Below the pieces are notes generated by a model that was given only the letters and a program-made list of their open reading frames with translations, was not told the origin of the DNA and did no database searches. The position numbers and the translations under genes are program-made. Below, piece after piece: positions 44,464 to 53,563 of a stretch of 64,000 nt of DNA. The DNA lies in the NCBI RefSeq assembly GCF_023715505.1, contig NZ_JAMBOH010000023.1:13960-77959 (forward strand), in the 5' to 3' direction. The number at the start of each line of letters is the position of its first letter. Within the stretch, counting starts at the first letter, position 1. Source of the stretch: Neobacillus cucumis (GTDB lineage: Bacteria > Bacillota > Bacilli > Bacillales_B > DSM-18226).

Positions 44464-45930
44464 TTACCCTTTAATAAAGACGGTTTTAATCGCCGTGAAA
44501 AATTCTTTTGCCGCCTCTCCTTGTTCACGGGAGCCTGTGCTGGATGCTTTCATCCCGCCAAACGGTGCCTGCAGCTCGACTCCTGCGCTCTCCGCATTTA
44601 TGCGTACCAGACCTGCTTCAATTTCATCAATAAATTCCAGTAGCGTTGCAATATTAGTTGTAAAAATCGATGCACTCAATCCATATTTCGTATCATTGGC
44701 AAATTCAATCGCTTCTTGTAAATCAGCTGCTTTGATAAGAGCCGCAACCGGACCAAAAATTTCCTCTTGGGCTATGGCCATTTTAGGTTTCACATGTTCA
44801 AAAATGGCAGGTGTAACATAAAATCCTTGACTATACTCCCCGCCGGTCAACGTTTCTCCACCGTAAATAAGTGAAGCGCCCTCTGCCTTTCCCTTTTCAA
44901 TATAGCTTCGCACTGTATTGAACTGACTTTCACTGGCACATGGCCCCATCCATATTCCTTCTTGTAAACCATTGCCGACGGTTATTTTTTTCGTGGCTTC
45001 TATTAATTTCTCTTTAAAGTCTTCGTAAACGGCCGTTTCCACAATGACCCGACTAGAAGCGGTACATTTTTGACCGGTGGAACGGAATCCCCCGCTGATT
45101 ACAGCTTCAACCGCGGCATCTAAATCGGCATCCTTTGTCACAATCACAGGGTTTTTGCCGCCCATCTCCAATTGGAATTTAATCCCCCTTGCAGCCGCTG
45201 ATTTTGCCACTCCTGCACCAACAGTTTCCGATCCGGTGAAGGTAATGGCGTTTAGCAGTGGATGATCAATCAAACTCTGACCGATGATGGCCCCCGAACC
45301 GGTGATAAAATTTAACACTCCAGCTGGAAAGCCTGCTTTTGCAAAGCATTCAACTACCTTTGCTGCCGTTACAGCCGCCTCTGTTGCGGGTTTGAAAACG
45401 ACGGTATTTCCATAAACAAGAGCCGGTGCAATTTTCCAGATTGGAATGGCAACAGGGAAATTCCATGGAGTGATTACGCCAACAACTCCAAGAGGAACTC
45501 TCTTCGTGAACATTAATGCCTCCGAATCAGAAGATGGAATCACATCCCCCTCCTTCCTCATACCTTCCCCAGCATAATAACGAAGAATGGCCACGCCACG
45601 GGCTGTTTCCCCTTTGGCTTCCGGAAGGGTTTTACCCATTTCCCTTGTTAATGTTTCAGCAATCTCATCCAAGTTCTCTTCTAAAATATTTGCAGCCTTA
45701 AATAAAAGCTGGCCACGGGCAGCCTGCCCCAGTTTGCGCCAGTTTTTTTTCGCTTGATGAGCGGCAAGGACCGCTTTTTCAAGGTCTTCAACGGTAGAAT
45801 TTTGCACAAAGCCGACGATTTCTTCTTTATTTGCCGGATTAATACTGGGGATGACTTTCTCAGAGTCTGATTCCTGCCATTCATTGTTAATAAAATTTTT
45901 AAACGCTTTCACATTTGTGTCGATTAGCAT
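44464..45930 (-). CDS. Aldehyde dehydrogenase, probably alpha-ketoglutaric semialdehyde dehydrogenase type
   Basis: 488 residues, complete ALDH superfamily: [13 protein letters not shown]-site FTGSETVG, Glu in QLEMGGKNP, catalytic Cys in GQKCTASSR. The protein resembles 2,5-dioxopentanoate (alpha-ketoglutarate semialdehyde) dehydrogenases such as B. subtilis YcbD, the last step of glucarate/galactarate and pentonate oxidation. First enzyme gene after the IclR regulator. Substrate is inferred from context. Confidence 0.88.
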   Translation of the reverse strand: MLIDTNVKAFKNFINNEWQESDSEKVIPSINPANKEEIVGFVQNSTVEDLEKAVLAAHQAKKNWRKLGQAARGQLLFKAANILEENLDEIAETLTREMGKTLPEAKGETARGVAILRYYAGEGMRKEGDVIPSSDSEALMFTKRVPLGVVGVITPWNFPVAIPIWKIAPALVYGNTVVFKPATEAAVTAAKVVECFAKAGFPAGVLNFITGSGAIIGQSLIDHPLLNAITFTGSETVGAGVAKSAAARGIKFQLEMGGKNPVIVTKDADLDAAVEAVISGGFRSTGQKCTASSRVIVETAVYEDFKEKLIEATKKITVGNGLQEGIWMGPCASESQFNTVRSYIEKGKAEGASLIYGGETLTGGEYSQGFYVTPAIFEHVKPKMAIAQEEIFGPVAALIKAADLQEAIEFANDTKYGLSASIFTTNIATLLEFIDEIEAGLVRINAESAGVELQAPFGGMKASSTGSREQGEAAKEFFTAIKTVFIKG

Positions 45931-46053
45931 TAAAGTCCCACTCCCTTTGGCAAAAATGTATTTGGATCTTTTGCTTTATATCTGCCGGCCTAAGCCGGTT
46001 TGAAATGTATTCCGTTTTTTTGCGGCCTTAACTTGGACATAGCCTATTTAGAA

Positions 46054-46836
46054 CTATTTATTCGGTTCTTTACTTTGGGAGCCGGCATAGCCGGCAAGCT
46101 GTGATAAGCGGCTGGCTAGCAGGAGGATTTCCTCTTTTGCCGCCTCTCTCTTCTGTTCCCAGCTATTGGTCATCATCGTAAAACTAACACTAGCGATCAT
46201 TTTATTCTCAAAGTTATAGACTGGCGCTGCTACACAATGAAATCCTAAAGAAGCCTCCTGATTCTCGATGGCATAACCGTTTTTCTTCGCCTCTTGCAGG
46301 TTCTCATAAAGAGTATCGATGTCTGAAATCGTAAACTCCGTTTTTTTCTTCAACGGTTCTTGAAGAATTTTTTTCAGTTCTGCTTCAGAAAATTTCGTTA
46401 ATTGCATTTTTCCAATGGCAGAGGCATAGGCAGGAAAACGCATACCGGGGTCTGTAACCAGGCGGACGCGTGAATCCCCTTCCATTTTTCCTAAATAAAT
46501 GACATCGCCTTCCTCTAAAATCCCTAATTGGATATGTTCATTTATTTTATGAACCGAACGAGCAGCCTCTTTATAGAAGGACTGGACAATATTAAACTGT
46601 TGAAAATAAGCTGCCCCAATCCCCGCCAAGGCAGGACCTAAAGAGTAAGTATCACCTTCCCCCTTGGTGACCCACTTTAATGTTTCCAACGTATTCAGCA
46701 GAGAAAATAGGGAGCTTTTATTCATTTCCAGTCTTTTAGACAACTCAATCAACCTCAGCTGATTGGGAAACTCTCCAATAAGTCTCAAAACCCTATCAGC
46801 CCGCTCAATAGCCGGAACCCAATACTTTTCCTTCAT
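46054..46836 (-). CDS. IclR-family transcriptional regulator
   Basis: 260 residues: N-terminal winged helix (LIELSKRLEMNKSSLFSLLNTLE) and C-terminal IclR effector domain (IQLGILEEGDVIYLGKMEG, FPAYASAIGKMQL, YAIENQEASLGFHCVAAPV). KdgR-type members respond to 2-keto-3-deoxy sugar acids, fitting the kdgT and dehydratase genes nearby. A perfect 22-base palindrome lies 21 bases upstream of the start, suggesting autoregulation. Confidence 0.9.
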   Translation of the reverse strand: MKEKYWVPAIERADRVLRLIGEFPNQLRLIELSKRLEMNKSSLFSLLNTLETLKWVTKGEGDTYSLGPALAGIGAAYFQQFNIVQSFYKEAARSVHKINEHIQLGILEEGDVIYLGKMEGDSRVRLVTDPGMRFPAYASAIGKMQLTKFSEAELKKILQEPLKKKTEFTISDIDTLYENLQEAKKNGYAIENQEASLGFHCVAAPVYNFENKMIASVSFTMMTNSWEQKREAAKEEILLLASRLSQLAGYAGSQSKEPNK

Positions 46837-46856
46837 TACCTATCACTTCACTTCTG

Positions 46857-46878
46857 TTGGTTTATTATAATAAACCAA
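46857..46878. promoter_or_regulatory. Perfect 22-bp palindrome, likely IclR operator
   Basis: TTGGTTTATTA followed by its exact complement, centred between 46867 and 46868. IclR-family proteins bind palindromes of this size. It lies 21 bases upstream of the IclR start. No second copy was found upstream of the dehydrogenase or kdgT genes by eye. Confidence 0.7.
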
Positions 46879-46959
46879 GTTTTAAATATTAAACTTCTAA
46901 AGTCATTCTATCACACTAGTTGGAATTTTCAAATAATTTTTTAGAAAAAAAAACATCTT

Positions 46960-47258
46960 GGAAGCATGGGGACGGTTCTTCTGCTTCGGGGCCATACCTT
47001 TTAGAGAAGGAGTGAGGCTCGTGGAAGTAGTCATCCCACTCATTGGGAGGCAGATTTCCCCATTGTGGTAACCCTTTTTCTGCTTTACCGGATCGAGTCA
47101 AAGTTAGATTTAGTGGTTCCATTCATACAAAACTTCCCGACGAAAGAAGCCTTTATGAAATAGAAGATGGACAATCCGTAAAAAGAGGCATGAGAACCGT
47201 CATCACGCTTCCTATTTATCACGAAAAAAAGAAGCATGAGGACTGTCCCCATGCTTCC
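46960..47258. repeat. Composite element: about 300 bp bounded by inverted REPs
   Basis: Left end GGAAGCATGGGGACGGTTCTTCTGCTTC (46960-46987) and right end GAAGCATGAGGACTGTCCCCATGCTTCC (47231-47258) are inverted copies of the REP. A third REP fragment, GGCATGAGAACCGT, lies at 47187. The interior carries short open frames on both strands (e.g. a 68-codon minus frame starting at 47122) that I do not recognise; they may be remnants of a captured gene. This fits a non-autonomous REP-bounded unit. Confidence 0.7.
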
Positions 47259-47271
47259 AACAAGGCTTATT

Positions 47272-47937
47272 TTAGGTAAGAGTTTTTTCCCAATCGGCAG
47301 CGAATTTTTCCATGCCTTGATCGGTAAGTGGATGCTTGGCCAGCTGTGCGATTACGCTATAAGGAATGGTTGCAATGTCTGCACCAGCCATAGCGACACG
47401 AGTGACATGGTCTGGGTGGCGGACAGAAGCCGCAATAATTTGTGTATCCAAGTTATGGACACGGAATAACGTAGCAATTCTTTCGACTAATTGGACTCCA
47501 TCTTCAGATATATCATCTAAACGTCCTAAAAATGGAGAAACATATGTAGCACCTGCTCGAGCAGCTAATAATGCTTGGTTAACAGTAAAGATAAGAGTAA
47601 CGTTTGTTTTAACGCCTTTTTTTGCAAGATAACGGCACGCTTCCAAGCCTTCTAACGTCATAGGAAGTTTAATCGTTACCTTAGAGTCACCACCATTAAT
47701 CTTGATCAGTTCTTCTGCTTGAGCAATCATTTCTTCTGCTGTTACAGCATCAGGAGTGACTTCCGCAGAAACGGATTCAACCTCTGGGACCGCTTGACAG
47801 ATTTCAGCAATACGATCTTCAAATCTTACTCCTTCTTTTGCTACTAAGGAAGGGTTAGTGTTAACACCAGCTAACACACCTATTCTATAGGCCTTTTTAA
47901 TATCCTCTAGGTTGGCAGTATCAATAAATAGTTTCAT
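47272..47937 (-). CDS. Transaldolase-family protein (fructose-6-phosphate aldolase/TalC type)
   Basis: 221 residues, the short transaldolase class ([30 protein letters not shown], catalytic Lys in [33 protein letters not shown]). It catalyses transaldol or aldol reactions on fructose 6-phosphate and sedoheptulose 7-phosphate. Located next to the ROK repressor and the divergent pentitol genes, it probably feeds pentose phosphates into central metabolism. Confidence 0.92.
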   Translation of the reverse strand: MKLFIDTANLEDIKKAYRIGVLAGVNTNPSLVAKEGVRFEDRIAEICQAVPEVESVSAEVTPDAVTAEEMIAQAEELIKINGGDSKVTIKLPMTLEGLEACRYLAKKGVKTNVTLIFTVNQALLAARAGATYVSPFLGRLDDISEDGVQLVERIATLFRVHNLDTQIIAASVRHPDHVTRVAMAGADIATIPYSVIAQLAKHPLTDQGMEKFAADWEKTLT

Positions 47938-48077
47938 AACGAAGTTGCGCCTCTTTTCAGAATTTATTATACAACCTACTTTGTGAAAACCTTATCAAAA
48001 TTAAATTATTACAGATAGTGTTAACTTCTGAGTGCCTGAAACCTAATTTACTAGATTAATAGTGTTTATTTTAGATC

Positions 48078-48141
48078 AGAACCGTCCGTCCCCATGATTG
48101 ATGCACAAAAAAAGAAGCAAGAGAACCGTCCCCTCACTTCC
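48078..48141. repeat. Degenerate REP pair (copies j)
   Basis: GAACCGTCCGTCCCCATGATTGATGC (48079-48104) and GAAGCAAGAGAACCGTCCCC (48114-48133) are two drifted REP units, 3 bases before the ROK gene's stop. They lie in the spacer between the ROK and transaldolase genes. Confidence 0.65.
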
Positions 48142-48143
48142 TA

Positions 48144-49268
48144 TTAAATGGTATTTAAAAATGATTGAATAAATGGGATGGCAGCGCCCATCGGCACCCC
48201 GTTTGCAGGTGAACGGCTAATGTGAATAAATGGTTCATTACTTGGAAAGGCCGTTTTTTCATTTACTTTTTCATGAAGAATGTCTAGATCTTCTTCCTGT
48301 AAGTATGGAGAGATATGTCCACCTAGAATAAATTCTCTGTTAAGGACAAGATGGATATTGTTAATAGACATCGCTAAATGATCTAAAAAGGAATGCCACC
48401 TCTTCACAAAAGAAGGAATTCTAGAACGTACCTGTTGGAAGAAAACATCTAATGATTCATCTTCTTCTAGAAGTGCATTAACAGAGCTATACGTTTCCAT
48501 GCAGCCCCTTTTCCCGCAGTAACAGGCAGGACCACCAGGATTAAGCGTCATATGTTCTACCGTTCCACTATGCCCTTCCTTTCCCATATAAATTTGGCCG
48601 TCTATGATAATGGCACCCCCAAGGTGTGGCCCGATCGAGAGATAGACTGCATCTCCAATATCATTACTTACCCACAGCTCCGTTGTCGCTGCACACTTGG
48701 CATCATGTAAAAACATACAGGGATAAGGGAGATACTGTGAAAATACCTCAATATCTAATCCTGTCGAGATCAAAATTTTTCCGTAAGTGATCTTCTTTCC
48801 ATTATTAGACGTTAATCCTTGCACAGCAAAACCAATCCCAAGAACCTGCTCCTCTTTCACATCGAGAGACGAGATGAAAGACAGTACAGCTTGGCTTAAC
48901 TCTTTGTAATACCGATCCTCATTGGCATAATTCATCGCTAGTCTCTCTTGCTGAAAAGCATGACCACGCAAATCAATGGCCAGAATCTGTACCGTCCTCT
49001 TTTGAATCTCTACCCCAATGCTAATCCGAGCCTGAGGGCAAATGGCATAAGCAGCTGCACGCCTTCCCACCGAAGATTCAAACTGCCCGCTCTTCTCAAT
49101 CAATTTTTCTTTTTCCAAGCGAACGAGATTCTGGGTGACCGTCGGTAAACTCAAATGAAGCTGATTGGCAATTTCTTGTTTCGAAAGCTTCTCATTTTGA
49201 TAAATGAGATGGTAGATCGATGAGTAATTGCCTTTTTTTATATCTTTAAACGTGATGCTATTGTCCAT
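48144..49268 (-). CDS. ROK-family transcriptional repressor (XylR/NagC type)
   Basis: 374 residues: N-terminal helix-turn-helix (LSKQEIANQLHLSLPTVTQNL), then a ROK domain with a glycine-rich nucleotide-type motif (GIGFAVQG, HLGGAIIIDG) and the zinc motif CYCGKRGCMETYSS. The divergent pentitol operon starts 200 bases away, with two matching AT-rich operators between them. It is expected to repress the SDR-kinase-symporter operon until a pentose or pentitol binds. Confidence 0.9.
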   Translation of the reverse strand: MDNSITFKDIKKGNYSSIYHLIYQNEKLSKQEIANQLHLSLPTVTQNLVRLEKEKLIEKSGQFESSVGRRAAAYAICPQARISIGVEIQKRTVQILAIDLRGHAFQQERLAMNYANEDRYYKELSQAVLSFISSLDVKEEQVLGIGFAVQGLTSNNGKKITYGKILISTGLDIEVFSQYLPYPCMFLHDAKCAATTELWVSNDIGDAVYLSIGPHLGGAIIIDGQIYMGKEGHSGTVEHMTLNPGGPACYCGKRGCMETYSSVNALLEEDESLDVFFQQVRSRIPSFVKRWHSFLDHLAMSINNIHLVLNREFILGGHISPYLQEEDLDILHEKVNEKTAFPSNEPFIHISRSPANGVPMGAAIPFIQSFLNTI

Positions 49269-49281
49269 GGAAAATACCCCA

Positions 49282-49304
49282 TTTTATAAACCAATTTTAT
49301 AAAA
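49282..49304. promoter_or_regulatory. ROK operator 1
   Basis: TTTTATAAA, three bases, then ATTTTATAAAA. It has the same architecture as 49435-49457 and lies 14 bases upstream of the ROK start, consistent with autoregulation. XylR-type ROK operators are AT-rich repeats of this kind. Confidence 0.65.
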
Positions 49305-49396
49305 ACATTTACTTTAACTCTTATAAATATATCATAAGAGCGGATACAATCACAGCTTTGTCAATAAGTGTCTGCCAATTTTAAATTTTATAATTA

Positions 49397-49425
49397 TTGA
49401 CTATCAGGGAAAATCGTTTTATTAT
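49397..49425 (+). promoter_or_regulatory. SigA promoter of the pentitol operon
   Basis: TTGACT, 17 bases, TATTAT. Transcription should start near 49432, just before operator 2, so repressor bound there would block initiation or escape. Confidence 0.75.
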
Positions 49426-49434
49426 ATAAATGTA

Positions 49435-49457
49435 TTTTATAAAAGTATTTTACAAAA
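49435..49457. promoter_or_regulatory. ROK operator 2
   Basis: TTTTATAAA, three bases, then ATTTTACAAAA; 19 of 23 positions equal operator 1 and the spacing is the same. It lies immediately downstream of the predicted start of transcription of the SDR gene. Confidence 0.65.
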
Positions 49458-49484
49458 TAAATTAACAAAAAAGGAATGGGAAAA

Positions 49485-50261
49485 ATGGGGATTATTGAAA
49501 AAATGAGACTGGACGGAAAGAAAATTTTTGTAACAGGTGGGGCAAGGGGTATTGGTAAAAGTGTTGCAACTGCTTTTGCTGAAGCAGGAGCAGATATAGC
49601 AATTGTGGACTTGGATATCGAGGAAGCCACAAAGACAGCTAAGGAACTTGAAGAAAATAATGGGATTAAGTCGATTGCTATCAAAGCAGATGTCACCACC
49701 CCAGCAGATGTTGATGCAATGATTGAAACCATACTAGAAGTATTTGGACGTTTAGATGTTGCCTTCTGTAATGCAGGAATCTGCATGAACGTACCAGCAG
49801 AGGAAATGACCTTTGAACAGTGGAAAAAGGTCATTGATATTAATCTTACCGGTGTATTTCTAACGGCCCAAGCAGCTGGAAAAGTCATGTTAAAACAAGG
49901 CGGTGGTTCCATTATCAATACCGCTTCAATGTCAGGACATATTGTGAATGTGCCACAGCCACAGTGCTCGTACAACGCCTCTAAAGCAGGAGTCATCCAG
50001 TTGACCAAATCACTGGCAGTGGAGTGGGCAACAAGAAATGTGCGCGTCAATTGTATCAGTCCAGGATATATTGGAACAGAACTCACCTTAAATGCTCCAA
50101 GCTTACAGCCGTTGATCGAACAGTGGAATGAAATGGCACCGCTTCAACGAATGGGCAGACCAGAAGAGCTTCAGTCCATTTGCGTTTATCTAGCAGGAGA
50201 CACTAGCAGCTTTACGACAGGATCTGACTTTGTCATCGATGGAGCTTTCACTTGCATTTAA
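49485..50261 (+). CDS. SDR-family oxidoreductase, probable pentitol/polyol dehydrogenase
   Basis: 258 residues, classical SDR: TGGARGIG cofactor motif, CNAGI, active-site Ser in NTASMSGH and YNASKAG (Tyr/Lys). Similar to xylitol/arabinitol or L-xylulose reductase-type enzymes. Start at 49485 (MGIIEKMR) with AAAGGA 9 bases upstream; an ATG 9 bases earlier lies on that site. Being first in an operon with a xylulokinase-like kinase and a sugar symporter, it probably oxidises a pentitol to D-xylulose or a related ketopentose. Confidence 0.87.
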   Translation: MGIIEKMRLDGKKIFVTGGARGIGKSVATAFAEAGADIAIVDLDIEEATKTAKELEENNGIKSIAIKADVTTPADVDAMIETILEVFGRLDVAFCNAGICMNVPAEEMTFEQWKKVIDINLTGVFLTAQAAGKVMLKQGGGSIINTASMSGHIVNVPQPQCSYNASKAGVIQLTKSLAVEWATRNVRVNCISPGYIGTELTLNAPSLQPLIEQWNEMAPLQRMGRPEELQSICVYLAGDTSSFTTGSDFVIDGAFTCI

Positions 50262-50292
50262 CTAATTAATAGATTCTTTAGGAGGACTATCT

Positions 50293-51822
50293 ATGAATTA
50301 CTTACTCGGTACAGATATCGGAACATCCGGTACCAAAACCATCCTAATGGACACAGACGGCAATCTGATTGCTCAAGATTTACAGGAATACGATGTATTG
50401 ACTCCAAAGCCTTTATGGGCAGAGCAATGGCCAGATGTATGGCTTGACGCAACGAAAACATCGATTAAGAACGCGGTCCATAAGTCAGGAGTTCCAGCGG
50501 AGAAAATACGTGGTATCGCCATTAGCGGGCTTTATGGAGGTTCCGGTATTCCATTGGATGAAAAAATGGAACCCGTTAGACCGTGTATGATTTGGATGGA
50601 CCGAAGAGCAGAAGCGGAAACAAAGTGGGTCTTAGATCATGTTGGCGAAGAAAAACTTCTCGAAGTTACCCATAATGGAGCCGACCCCTATTATGGCTAT
50701 ACCAAAATGTTATGGATGAAAAATCATGAACCGGAAAACTGGAAGAAAACGAAGCTCTTTTTACCGCCAAATGATTATGTCATTTATAAACTGACCGGAG
50801 AAATTGCGATTGATTATTCCTCTGCAGGAAATATCGGCGGAATTTTTGATATGAATAACCGAACCTGGTCAAAAGAAATGATGGATGCGATGGGAATTCC
50901 TCTTTCGATAATGCCAGAAAAAATCGTGGAATCAACCGATATAGTCGGTGGTTTGACTAAAGAAGCCGCAGCGGAGTTGGGACTTTCTGAAGGAATGCCT
51001 GTAATCGCCAGTGGTATTGACTGCGGTGCGGCCAATATCGGACTTGGCGTATTGGAATCGGGGATTTATGCAGCAGCCATTGGAACATCGATGTGCGCAG
51101 CCTTAATTTCCGATCAACCAGTGAAAGGAAAAGATCTGATTGTTTGGCCGTATTTATATGATGCTAAAAGACTTTCCTATTATTTTGCTGGCGGTGCTAC
51201 AGCTGGAGCGATTGTGAAATGGTTCCGTCAAACGATGTGTCAATATGAATTGGAGATAGAAAAAGCCGGCGGAAAAAATGCCTATGATGTGTTAAATGAA
51301 CAGGCCGCTAACATTCCGGTTGGAAGCGAAGGTTTGATTGTCCTTCCTTACTTTATGGGAGAAAGAAGTCCAATTTGGGATTCCGATGCAAAAGGTACCA
51401 TTGTGGGACTTTCACTGGCACATACAAAAGCTCATATTTATCGCGCCTTTCTGGAAGCGGTTGCCTTTTCTCTACGAGATGCGATGGAAGCGACCGGGGA
51501 AAATCTCGGTGAATATATCCTGCTGGCCGGTGGGGTCACCAAGTCAAAATTATGGAGACAAATCTTCGCCGATGTCACAGGCTATCCAGTAGTTTGTCCC
51601 CTTCATGATGTAGAAGCGAATATGGGAGATGTCATGCTAGCGGGAATTGGTACTGGTCTTCTCTCCTATGATGACGTGAAGAAATGGCAGGTTCTTGATC
51701 AGAAGATTATGCCTACTAAAGAGAATCATAGGAAATATAATGACTATTACCAAGTTTATAAATCTATTTATCAAAATTTAAAATCTGATATGAAAACGTT
51801 GACAAGACTTTCTACAACATGA
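50293..51822 (+). CDS. FGGY-family carbohydrate kinase, xylulokinase type
   Basis: 509 residues with the FGGY N-terminal ATPase motif (GTDIGTSGTKTILMD), EQWPDVW and MIWMDRRAE substrate regions, and the C-terminal FGGY motif (PYFMGERSPIWDSDAKG; LLAGGVTKSKLW). Phosphorylates D-xylulose or a related ketopentose with ATP. It lies 31 bases after the SDR gene with AGGAGG before its ATG. Confidence 0.9.
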   Translation: MNYLLGTDIGTSGTKTILMDTDGNLIAQDLQEYDVLTPKPLWAEQWPDVWLDATKTSIKNAVHKSGVPAEKIRGIAISGLYGGSGIPLDEKMEPVRPCMIWMDRRAEAETKWVLDHVGEEKLLEVTHNGADPYYGYTKMLWMKNHEPENWKKTKLFLPPNDYVIYKLTGEIAIDYSSAGNIGGIFDMNNRTWSKEMMDAMGIPLSIMPEKIVESTDIVGGLTKEAAAELGLSEGMPVIASGIDCGAANIGLGVLESGIYAAAIGTSMCAALISDQPVKGKDLIVWPYLYDAKRLSYYFAGGATAGAIVKWFRQTMCQYELEIEKAGGKNAYDVLNEQAANIPVGSEGLIVLPYFMGERSPIWDSDAKGTIVGLSLAHTKAHIYRAFLEAVAFSLRDAMEATGENLGEYILLAGGVTKSKLWRQIFADVTGYPVVCPLHDVEANMGDVMLAGIGTGLLSYDDVKKWQVLDQKIMPTKENHRKYNDYYQVYKSIYQNLKSDMKTLTRLSTT

Positions 51823-51860
51823 TTTGAGCATATGCTTTACCAATTTTAAAAAAAGGATAT

Positions 51861-53228
51861 GTGATAGCGATGAATAAATGGAAAAAAAGAATTGGATACG
51901 GGGCGGGCGACTTCGCCTGCAACCTCGTATTTAGTACAATGGCGTCTTACCTGCTGTTTTTTTATACAGATGTCTTTGGAATCACCGCAGCCGTTGCTGG
52001 TACTTTAATGTTAGTAACCAAAATCATTGATGCTTTTGCCGATACCGGTATGGGATTATTGGTTGACCGGACTCGTACTAGATGGGGGCAAGGAAGACCC
52101 TATTTCATAATAGGAGCGATACCGTTTGCTGTCTTTACCATCATGACCTTTATTGTTCCTGATTTCAGTTTGTCAGGAAAAATTCTATGGGCGTATATCA
52201 CTTATTGCTTGTTGAACATTGCTTATACGGTGGTCAATATCCCATTAAATACGATTGTACCAAGGTTAACCTCAGATAACCACGAACGAAACTGGTTAGT
52301 ATCGACTCGAATGATTTGCGCGTTAATTGGAACCGCTTTAGTTATGTCCATTACCACGCCGATGGTTAATTTCTTGGGTCAAGGAGATACCCAAAAAGGT
52401 TATTTCATTACGATGACCATTTATGGCATCGCCGCGGTGATCGTATTTGTGTTTACCTTTATGAATACAAAAGAGGTGGTTCCGCCAACCGTCCAACCTG
52501 GAAAATCTTCTTTTAAACAGGATTTTAAAGGATTGACTGGCCCTGCCGTTATTTTCTTTATCTTGAACTTTCTCTATTTTGGTCTTTTTGTCATTAGAAA
52601 TACAACTGTGATCTATTATTTCACATATAATCTGGGCCGTACGGATTGGCTGACGTTTGTAGGACTATTCGGTATTCTCTCGGGTCTGCCCATGCTGCTG
52701 CTTTTACCTTGGCTTCAAAAGAAAATGCCGAAGAAAAATGTATTGCTTTTAAGTACGGTCATTTATATGGTTGGAGATTTTGTGATTTATTTTGGAAAGA
52801 CCTCACCTGTCTTACTGATTACCGGTTTGGCGATTACCGGGCTTGGGATTTATGGCATCTTCGGCACCACCTTTGCAATTCAGCCGGATGTTATTGATTA
52901 TTCAGAGTACAAAAACCATCGAAGCATTGCGGGGATGATTGCCGCTTTCCAAGGATTTTTTGTAAAAGTAAGCCTGGGCCTTGGAAGTGCACTTGTAGGA
53001 GTAATCCTGAAAATGGGCGGTTATGTTCCACATGCAAAACAAACTGCAACGGCTTTAAATTATATTGAAATCAGCTTTATCTGGGTGCCAATGGCCATTT
53101 GTGTACTGATTGGAATGACAATGTTGTTCTATAAACTCGATGATAAACGGGCGGCGATGGATGTAGAACTCGAACGGCGACGTGCATTAGTAAACAAAAA
53201 TGCAGAGCAGAATGTTGTAAACCTTTAA
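51861..53228 (+). CDS. GPH-family sugar:cation symporter (MFS)
   Basis: 455 residues with twelve hydrophobic segments and the GPH (melibiose/xyloside) family features (GYGAGDFACNLVFS, DAFADTGMGLLVDRTRTRWGQGRPY, QPDVIDYSEYKN). Imports a pentoside, pentose or pentitol. GTG at 51861 has AAGGA 3 bases before it; the ATG at 51870 is 12 bases away, so the exact start is open. A terminator follows about 100 bases after the stop. Confidence 0.9.
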   Translation: MIAMNKWKKRIGYGAGDFACNLVFSTMASYLLFFYTDVFGITAAVAGTLMLVTKIIDAFADTGMGLLVDRTRTRWGQGRPYFIIGAIPFAVFTIMTFIVPDFSLSGKILWAYITYCLLNIAYTVVNIPLNTIVPRLTSDNHERNWLVSTRMICALIGTALVMSITTPMVNFLGQGDTQKGYFITMTIYGIAAVIVFVFTFMNTKEVVPPTVQPGKSSFKQDFKGLTGPAVIFFILNFLYFGLFVIRNTTVIYYFTYNLGRTDWLTFVGLFGILSGLPMLLLLPWLQKKMPKKNVLLLSTVIYMVGDFVIYFGKTSPVLLITGLAITGLGIYGIFGTTFAIQPDVIDYSEYKNHRSIAGMIAAFQGFFVKVSLGLGSALVGVILKMGGYVPHAKQTATALNYIEISFIWVPMAICVLIGMTMLFYKLDDKRAAMDVELERRRALVNKNAEQNVVNL

Positions 53229-53270
53229 TAAAGCGTATTCATTCAACCGGTTGGGACTAAATTACTCATA

Positions 53271-53299
53271 GGAAGCATGAGAACCATGCATGTCCACGC
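53271..53299 (-). repeat. Degenerate REP fragment (copy k)
   Basis: GGAAGCATGAGAACCATGCA, matching the first half of the REP arm before diverging. It lies 43 bases after the symporter stop. Confidence 0.55.
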
Positions 53300-53326
53300 A
53301 AGCAAAATTAATGTATTAGCGGTAAA

Positions 53327-53362
53327 TTTAAAGAGGATAGCAAGCATACTATCCTTTTTAAA
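53327..53362 (+). terminator. Terminator of the pentitol operon
   Basis: GGATAG and CTATCC form the stem core, extended by AAA/TTT, followed by TTTTTAAA on the plus strand, about 100 bases after the symporter stop. Confidence 0.75.
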
Positions 53363-53470
53363 TCTGCATCTGATCATGCCATAAAATCATTTGAAAAAAT
53401 CTCAAGATTCCAAGAATAATTGAATTAAGTATACGAGCGGGATAAAAAAAGTCGACTTTTTCAGTGTCTC

Positions 53471-53510
53471 GGACGGTTCTCATGCTTCTTTCGAAGCATG
53501 AGAACCGTCC
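53471..53510. repeat. REP hairpin, perfect 18-bp inverted repeat (copy l)
   Basis: GGACGGTTCTCATGCTTC (53471-53488) and its exact complement (53493-53510) around TTTC. It sits in the 5' region of the GH18 gene; an ATG inside the right arm opens the frame early (MRTVPSL..), but that is not the real start. Confidence 0.9.
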
Positions 53511-53563
53511 CCTCGCTCCCCTGCATATACTACATTATTGATAAAAAGCAGGAGGAGAGGCCC

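Noticed and set aside
46916..47122. 68-codon minus-strand frame inside the REP-bounded unit
   Set aside because: Slightly protein-like (LPQWGNLPPNEWDDYF) but no recognised family and no ribosome site; kept only as a possible gene remnant.
53498..53563. Upstream extension of the GH18 gene (MRTVPSLPC..)
   Set aside because: The ATG comes from a REP arm; the GTG at 53564 has an ideal AGGAGGAG site and starts directly at the first LysM.
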